A stretch of 64,000 nucleotides of DNA from Agroathelia rolfsii (Eukaryota; Basidiomycota; Agaricomycetes; Amylocorticiales; Amylocorticiaceae). The notes beneath the pieces were generated by a model. The model was not told where the DNA came from. It searched no databases and saw only the letters and a list, made by a program, of their open reading frames with translations. The position numbers were made by a program, and so were the translations under genes. This document shows, piece after piece, positions 58,918-64,000 of this stretch (positions within the stretch are counted from its first letter, which is position 1; every line of letters starts with the position of its first letter). The DNA is taken from assembly GCA_018343915.1 (NCBI GenBank), contig JABRWF010000001.1, positions 3,286,001-3,350,000 of the forward strand. Reading direction: 5' to 3'.

Positions 58918-61125
58918 ATGGCGGCCACACGCAGTCGTCCAGAGGGCGAGGATGTAGCCAACAACGATTCTCCCAGACCAGTGAAAAAAGCAAGAACAGA
59001 AGAAGAGCTGGAGGAGGATCTCGACGACAATGTCCAGGACACCGACACTATTGCCGAAGGGACAACTGGTCCTGCTCGTGCCTCTGACCTCTATCTAGAC
59101 ACTGTACGGCATGTTATGTCTAATGATGTATAATATAAATTATGAACGCCTTGTTAGATCAACCGTGCAGCACTCGACTTTGACTTTGAGAAAGTCTGTT
59201 CAGTGTCTTTGTCCAATATCAACACCTACGGCTGTCTCGTCTGTGGCAAGTACTTTCAAGGCAGAGGCAAAAACTCGTACGCGTATGCGCATTCGATTCA
59301 CGACGACCACCATGTGTTTATTAACCTCGAGACAACCAAGGTGTGCGCCCACATAACCCACCCTTAGATGCACCAACTGTGTTGCTAGTGGCATTTTGTA
59401 TTCAAGTGCGCATATCCATATCTCTAGGTCTACGTCTTGCCTGACGGATACCCCGTCTCTGATCCATCGTTGGACGACATCGCTCGCGTCCTTTCTCCCA
59501 AATTCACGCCGACAGCCGTCAAAGCACTCTCCTCGCCTGAGCACCTTACCAAGCCCTCATATGATCTCTCTTCAAAACCCTACCTGCCCGGGTATGTTGG
59601 ATTGAACAACATCAAGAAGAACGACCACATGAACGTCGTAATTCACATGTTATTGCACATTCCTCCACTGCGGGACCACCTGCTGCTGAGCGATTATCGA
59701 GGCAAGGAGCCTGAGCTACTCAAGCGATTCGCTACGCTCGCCAAGAAGATTTGGAACCCGCAGCTCTTCAAGAGCCAGGTCAGCCCGCACGAGTTCTTAC
59801 AGGAGGTCAACCGCGCTAGTGCCGGCAAGTTCAGCCTGGAGCAACAGGGTGATCCGGTGGAGTTTCTAGGCTGGTTGTTGAATCGTTTACATAAAGATTT
59901 GGGTGGCACGAAGAAGAGAAATTCGAGTGAGTTTTCGCTTTTTTATTTGTTTGTTTGTGGTGGTGTGGTGTGGTGTGGTGTGGGAGAAAGATTGAATCAA
60001 TTTTTAATAATCTGAGGCTTTTCCGTATCCTACAGGCGTCATCTTCTCCACTTTTCAAGGCGAGCTGAGGGTGGAGACACAACATGTCATTGTTCGGCCT
60101 GATGCTGCTGGTAGTGAAAAGCCGCGGTTTGATATTGATCGAGGTGTGTGCCGTCATCCCCTTGCCCCAAATGATAGTGTCCTCACCACTTGATCCGCCA
60201 ATGCAGACATCAAATCGACGGTGTCGCCCTTCCTCTTTCTGGCTGTTGACCTGCCACCCCCGCCTCTATTCCAAGATGCAGTGGAGAAGAATATCATTCC
60301 CCAGGTCGGCATACATTCCATATTAGCGAAATATGATGGCACAACAACGCAAGTAAGGACACTCATGTCTTTATCATTACTCGTGATTTTGTGTCTGATA
60401 GCATGGAAAAAACATAGGAATTTGCTGGTCAGCTAAGACGGTACAAGTGCCAGCGCCTCCCACAATATATTATCCTCCACTTCAAGCGGTTCACGAAAAA
60501 TCAGTTCATTGAAGAAAAGAATCCGACCATCGTCACGTTTCCCCTACGTGGACTTGACTTTCGAGATTGTATGTTTACACTCATTAATCCTCCCGCGTAG
60601 TCACACGCCGAAATTCTTCCTCATATCCACCTTCCCCCTTTTACTATTGACCCCGCCTAACTATTTTCATCCACAGACCTAGACATAGGTCCCACTCAAT
60701 CAGGTAACATCAGCACTTTGTACGACCTCATCGCAAACGTCACACACGAGTCCGTCGCCGGCACAACGCGCGACAAGGAGCACACCGTGTGGAAGACACA
60801 CCTCCGCGCGGCCGGCGGAGGCGGTGAGTCTGAGAAGTGGTTCCAGATCCAGGATCTGATCGTTGAGGAGACGCGCAAGGAGATGATTTTCTTGGGCGAA
60901 ACTGTCTTGCAGGTGAGTGTTGCGTTGTGATGCGGTATGGTGGGATATCATCTTGTGTGAGATGGAGAATTGCGGGAGGCCGACACGCGCATTGTCACCA
61001 CGTTTTTTTGTTGGTGGCCTACATCATCACTTTCTCCGTTATTGCTCTCTTCGTTTCTATCACTCCAACCTTACGACATGACTGATGTGACTGGTTCGTA
61101 ATAGGTATGGGAACGTCGCGGGTAG
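58918..61125 (+). CDS. SAD1: SAD1/USP39, U4/U6.U5 tri-snRNP protein
   Basis: Ubiquitin-protease-like factor that keeps the tri-snRNP assembled for splicing. Exons 58918-59103, 59158-59340, 59428-59926, 60036-60143, 60207-60352, 60418-60568, 60677-60912, 61105-61125 give 509 aa. ZnF-UBP at about 70-125 (Y-G-C-L-V-C-G-K-Y-F-Q-G-R-G and A-H-S-I-H-D-D-H-H-V-F). The UCH-like domain follows, but the nucleophile position reads G-L-N-N-I-K-K-N-D-H-M-N with no Cys, as expected for this inactive family. Later blocks: L-P-Q-Y-I-I-L-H-F-K-R-F and V-T-F-P-L-R-G-L-D. The final exon is only 21 nt and encodes V-W-E-R-R-G. Confidence 0.93.
59953..59982 (+). repeat. GGTGT-type microsatellite in SAD1 intron 3
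   Basis: The intron between 59927 and 60035 contains several tandem copies of TGTGG/GGTGT, preceded by TTTG repeats. G-rich and low-complexity; no function shown. Confidence 0.7.
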
Positions 61126-61284
61126 GTCCGCTAGGCGGTGGACGGTAGACAGAAGCGAGGTGGTAGCATTGTTTTTAGAGGTTTATAGTACTATTGAATT
61201 TGTATGGTGTATATATCTCTAAGCGGTGGTGTTAAATGAAATATCGAAAATGCAAGCACATTCGATACACGCATGTGTCGTTCT

Positions 61285-61936
61285 CTAGGCCATCGTTTTG
61301 CTATCATTATTCGGCCGAACGTTCGTCAAAATGTCCTTTGGTGTTGATGCGCAATGGCAATCGTGAGCTTCTGCAGAAGGCTTCATAGAAGAGATAGCTG
61401 CATTGGATGCGGTGCCGTCGGTCGGAGCAACAGTTGTAGCTCCAGCAGTCTGGGTTTGTCTCAGGAGCCTGTCAAAGAAAAGAGGATGGTATGAAGTAGC
61501 GAAAAGACGATGAGAGTGGATGGAGGGAAAGAGGATCCGTTTAGCGACGCCAAATTCTTGCCAATGAGTTGAGTCGAGGTCAATGGATCATACATGCATG
61601 CATGTGGGCTCCATTTCGGGACATGGCAGAGAAAGACCAATGTATATTTTTTTTTGACAGCACAAGCTCCGAAAGGAGGAGAAAATGATGAAGATATGAC
61701 ATGGCCCAGTTTAGATTGGAATATAATTTGAGAATACTCACGCTTTCTGACGCTCTTCTTCAAAGATAGGCTGGAAAATGTAAACACCTGATACGATGCC
61801 TGGAAGGAGCATAGCACAATGTGATTGGAGCAACCATAGCTTCTGGTTATCATCGCCTAGTCGATGAATGGAGAGGGAATGCATCCGTACCGGTCAGGCC
61901 TGCGAAGATGAACGGAAAGATTCTGCTGCGCGACAT
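61285..61936 (-). CDS. Small single-pass membrane protein, unknown
   Basis: Not recognised. Exons 61936-61891, 61799-61742, 61468-61285 give 95 aa. One hydrophobic span near the N-terminus (I-F-P-F-I-F-A-G-L-T-G-I-V-S-G-V-Y-I-F), then Q-P-I-F-E-E-E-R-Q-K and a polar Thr/Ser/Ala tail that includes H-D-C-H-C. The shape resembles small inner-mitochondrial-membrane or respiratory-complex assembly proteins, but that is only a guess. Intron 2 is 273 nt, long for this genome. A CAT/ATG trinucleotide run (about 61934-61952) ends at the start codon. Convergent with SAD1 (159 bp). Confidence 0.6.
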
Positions 61937-64000
61937 GATGATGATGATGATGCTGCTAATTGAAGCAGAGTAAACAAGGAGTTGCCAGTGCACTTCCGGC
62001 AATTGCGGTTCGGGAACACTTTGCTTCCGCTTCCAGGCTGATCGGAGGCTAATATCTACCTTGGACTTTCCAAGTCGTTCCTCCAGGAGAAGCACTTATC
62101 ATAACAGCGCCAACCTATTATATCCTGAGCTACATGTATGGTATAGGCCACAGGACAAGGTTCAAGCTCACAGGACGCATCGCATTTCGTCGCTTAATGC
62201 ATGATCTCTTCCTCAGCCTCTCTCACATGAACCCAGCCTGAAGGCTCCGAGACCCCCAGAACTTCTTTCTAATCAGTCGTAATCAGAATTTCTGACCCAA
62301 GCGGCCCTCCACTCCGGAAGGCAGCTGAAATTCTGCTTCGGATCATCATGATAATGCACGGCTACTCAATATCCTCATTAGGCTCGTTACTTTTCTAATG
62401 CGGACGGATGGACCCACAGCAGCGACCCTATGACGATGATGGCAGTTCCACAGAAACTGTAAATTTACTTATCCAATTCATGAGTAAAGCTTGTTGTGGT
62501 TGTTTAATTCAAAATTTAGATTCTCCGTTTGCTTCAGTTATGTGTATTCCTTTGGGTCACAATGCACAATCGTCCCGCATTGGTCACCTGATATCATCAT
62601 CTATGATGATGACAATACACTACTATAGCGCGAAGCTATTTTGACTTGTACTTCCGCCCTGCTCCCTACTATTGGGGCTCTCGAATCCCGGTGCAAATAT
62701 GGTTTGCCAATCAATGGCAATATGAAATGTTAGTACTGTAATCACTGAGGACTCTCGCTTACGCAGAGGATTCTCGAATAGCCTAGAGAGGGTACTGATA
62801 CACCTAGAACATTCGCTCATGACGATAGGGCCCTAAGATAGACCTGATATGATATTTTAGTATGCCGTTCTAACTTGCATCTCTTGTTGGTCTCGTCTCT
62901 TCAGACTACCTGGACATATCCGACTACCACGAGTTTCTAAAACACTAGTTGATTCAAATCAAATACCGTGTACATGTAATAATCATCTGTCATTTCCAAA
63001 ATTGATATATAGAGTTGATCCAATGCCACCGGTCATGGCGGCGACCAAGAGTAAAGAACATGACACATCTCCCGCGTCGACGACTCGGAATCCGTGACTT
63101 GAGTCGTTCGTGTCTTCTCGCGCTGGCAGGGGCAAAAATAAATTCTACCCGAGTGCACGCTGCATGCCCGCAATGATAGAAGGAAGCCCTGGAAGATCTT
63201 TCCAACAACATCCGGGAGCTCACCGCCATTCCGAGCCTTGGATGCCTTGTCCCTCGCTTCCGCCGAGGTCTGATCGCCCCTGAACCTTCCTTGGCAGGGA
63301 GGAACTTGAAATGGAGAGGAATCTCTGGAGTAAAGATGAGCAGTATGTATTTACTTGCATGAGGGCATGTAAAATACTAGTATGAAAGCGAGACCAGCAC
63401 CCTGCAGGTCGGCGTACTGCATCCTGATAATGTATGCCTAGCCTCCTTATAGTAATAACTCCATCCATAGATTCATGATCATCATAATAATTAATACAGA
63501 TGCGGGTATTAGATGTCGATCAGCTGTTATGCTGCCAGTAGCGGTCTAGGACATCATCCTCATGCCAGTAAACGATGCATAATCCATACATATATCCTAC
63601 TAGCGCATACATGAATGTCCTGGCCGAGTTGAAAACCAGGACAAAATTTGAAGGAACAGAAGGAAAGATTATTGCATACAAATGCGTATTTGTATAGTCT
63701 GCCTTGGGCTTCATTTTTAATCCAAAGCTAGTAGGGATAGAAAGGAAGAGAGAGGTGAAATGCAAATCAAAGTAGAAAGATGCGACAAGTATGATGAACC
63801 GATAATCGGAAACTTTCCTCAGGCTGTTCCGTCTTTCAGCGAGAAAAAAATGCCGTTCATGAAGCGGATGTCCGTCATGAATCTTGTGCCGATATTACCC
63901 AGTTATCCCGTTGATAATCCGAATACTACATATACCAGCTGTATTATTGGCATTCAGTTGTAGAGTAGGATGGAAACTGGCGAACACAACCGGAAACTCG
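61937..64000. other. Gene-poor right end
   Basis: About 2.06 kb with no convincing gene. Open frames here are short (up to 82 codons), without start context, splice support or family motifs. The first 150 bases hold the promoter of the small membrane-protein gene. Confidence 0.55.

Noticed and set aside
62655..62690. tRNA-like T-loop (CTCGAATCCCGG)
   Set aside because: No matching A box, acceptor stem or cloverleaf could be built around it.
62100..64000. Several 60-80 codon open frames at the right end
   Set aside because: No family motifs, no splice-supported extension and low-complexity composition.

Overview
The window is a piece of a filamentous basidiomycete genome, most likely an agaricomycete. 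The evidence is gene density (25 protein-coding genes), about 135 short introns (mostly 48-75 nt with ctgac/ctaac-like branch points), and fungal-type gene content: MMM1, ICE2, FAB1, RSM22, SEC9, a Mediator MED11 and a TAF2 carrying bromodomains. No rRNA, tRNA, CRISPR or prokaryotic signal was seen. All gene models were built by hand from reading frames, splice signals and family motifs; every proposed exon chain sums to an intact frame, but none has been checked against transcripts.

Layout. 1-13.1 kb: SEC9 (cut by the left edge), MPP10, a SUR7/PalI-like membrane protein, a tubulin-tyrosine-ligase family protein, MMM1, a small alpha/beta-hydrolase-like protein, a CDK11-type kinase and a RAP1-like telomere protein whose upstream region contains two telomeric repeat units. 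13.4-20 kb: a D-2-hydroxyglutarate/D-lactate dehydrogenase and a large GYF-domain protein with CNH-like blocks. 20.4-23.3 kb: a 17-exon acyl-CoA synthetase with several microexons, one only 4 nt long. 23.3-26.1 kb: the main gene-poor stretch, holding a 467-bp element with long terminal inverted repeats and a perfect 9-bp target duplication (Mutator-like). 26.1-41.5 kb: a G-protein beta subunit, a long coiled-coil (golgin-like) protein, ICE2, tubulin cofactor A, MED11, and TAF2 with three C-terminal bromodomains. 41.9-53.9 kb: LTV1, FAB1 (PIKfyve) and COP9 signalosome subunit 2. 54.2-61.1 kb: three consecutive mitochondrial-ribosome genes (mL40, uL1m, RSM22) and the spliceosomal SAD1/USP39. 61.3-64 kb: a 95-aa single-pass membrane protein, then about 2 kb with no convincing gene.

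Most genes are eukaryotic housekeeping: ribosome biogenesis (MPP10, LTV1), transcription (MED11, TAF2), splicing (SAD1), mitochondrial translation (mL40, uL1m, RSM22), organelle contact and shape (MMM1, ICE2, FAB1), cytoskele­ton (TTL-like, TBCA). Several functionally related neighbours are divergent with short shared intergenic regions (mL40/uL1m, MED11/TAF2). Splicing is the most unusual theme: five introns read best as GC-AG, one gene needs a 4-nt exon, and one stop codon appears to be created by splicing.
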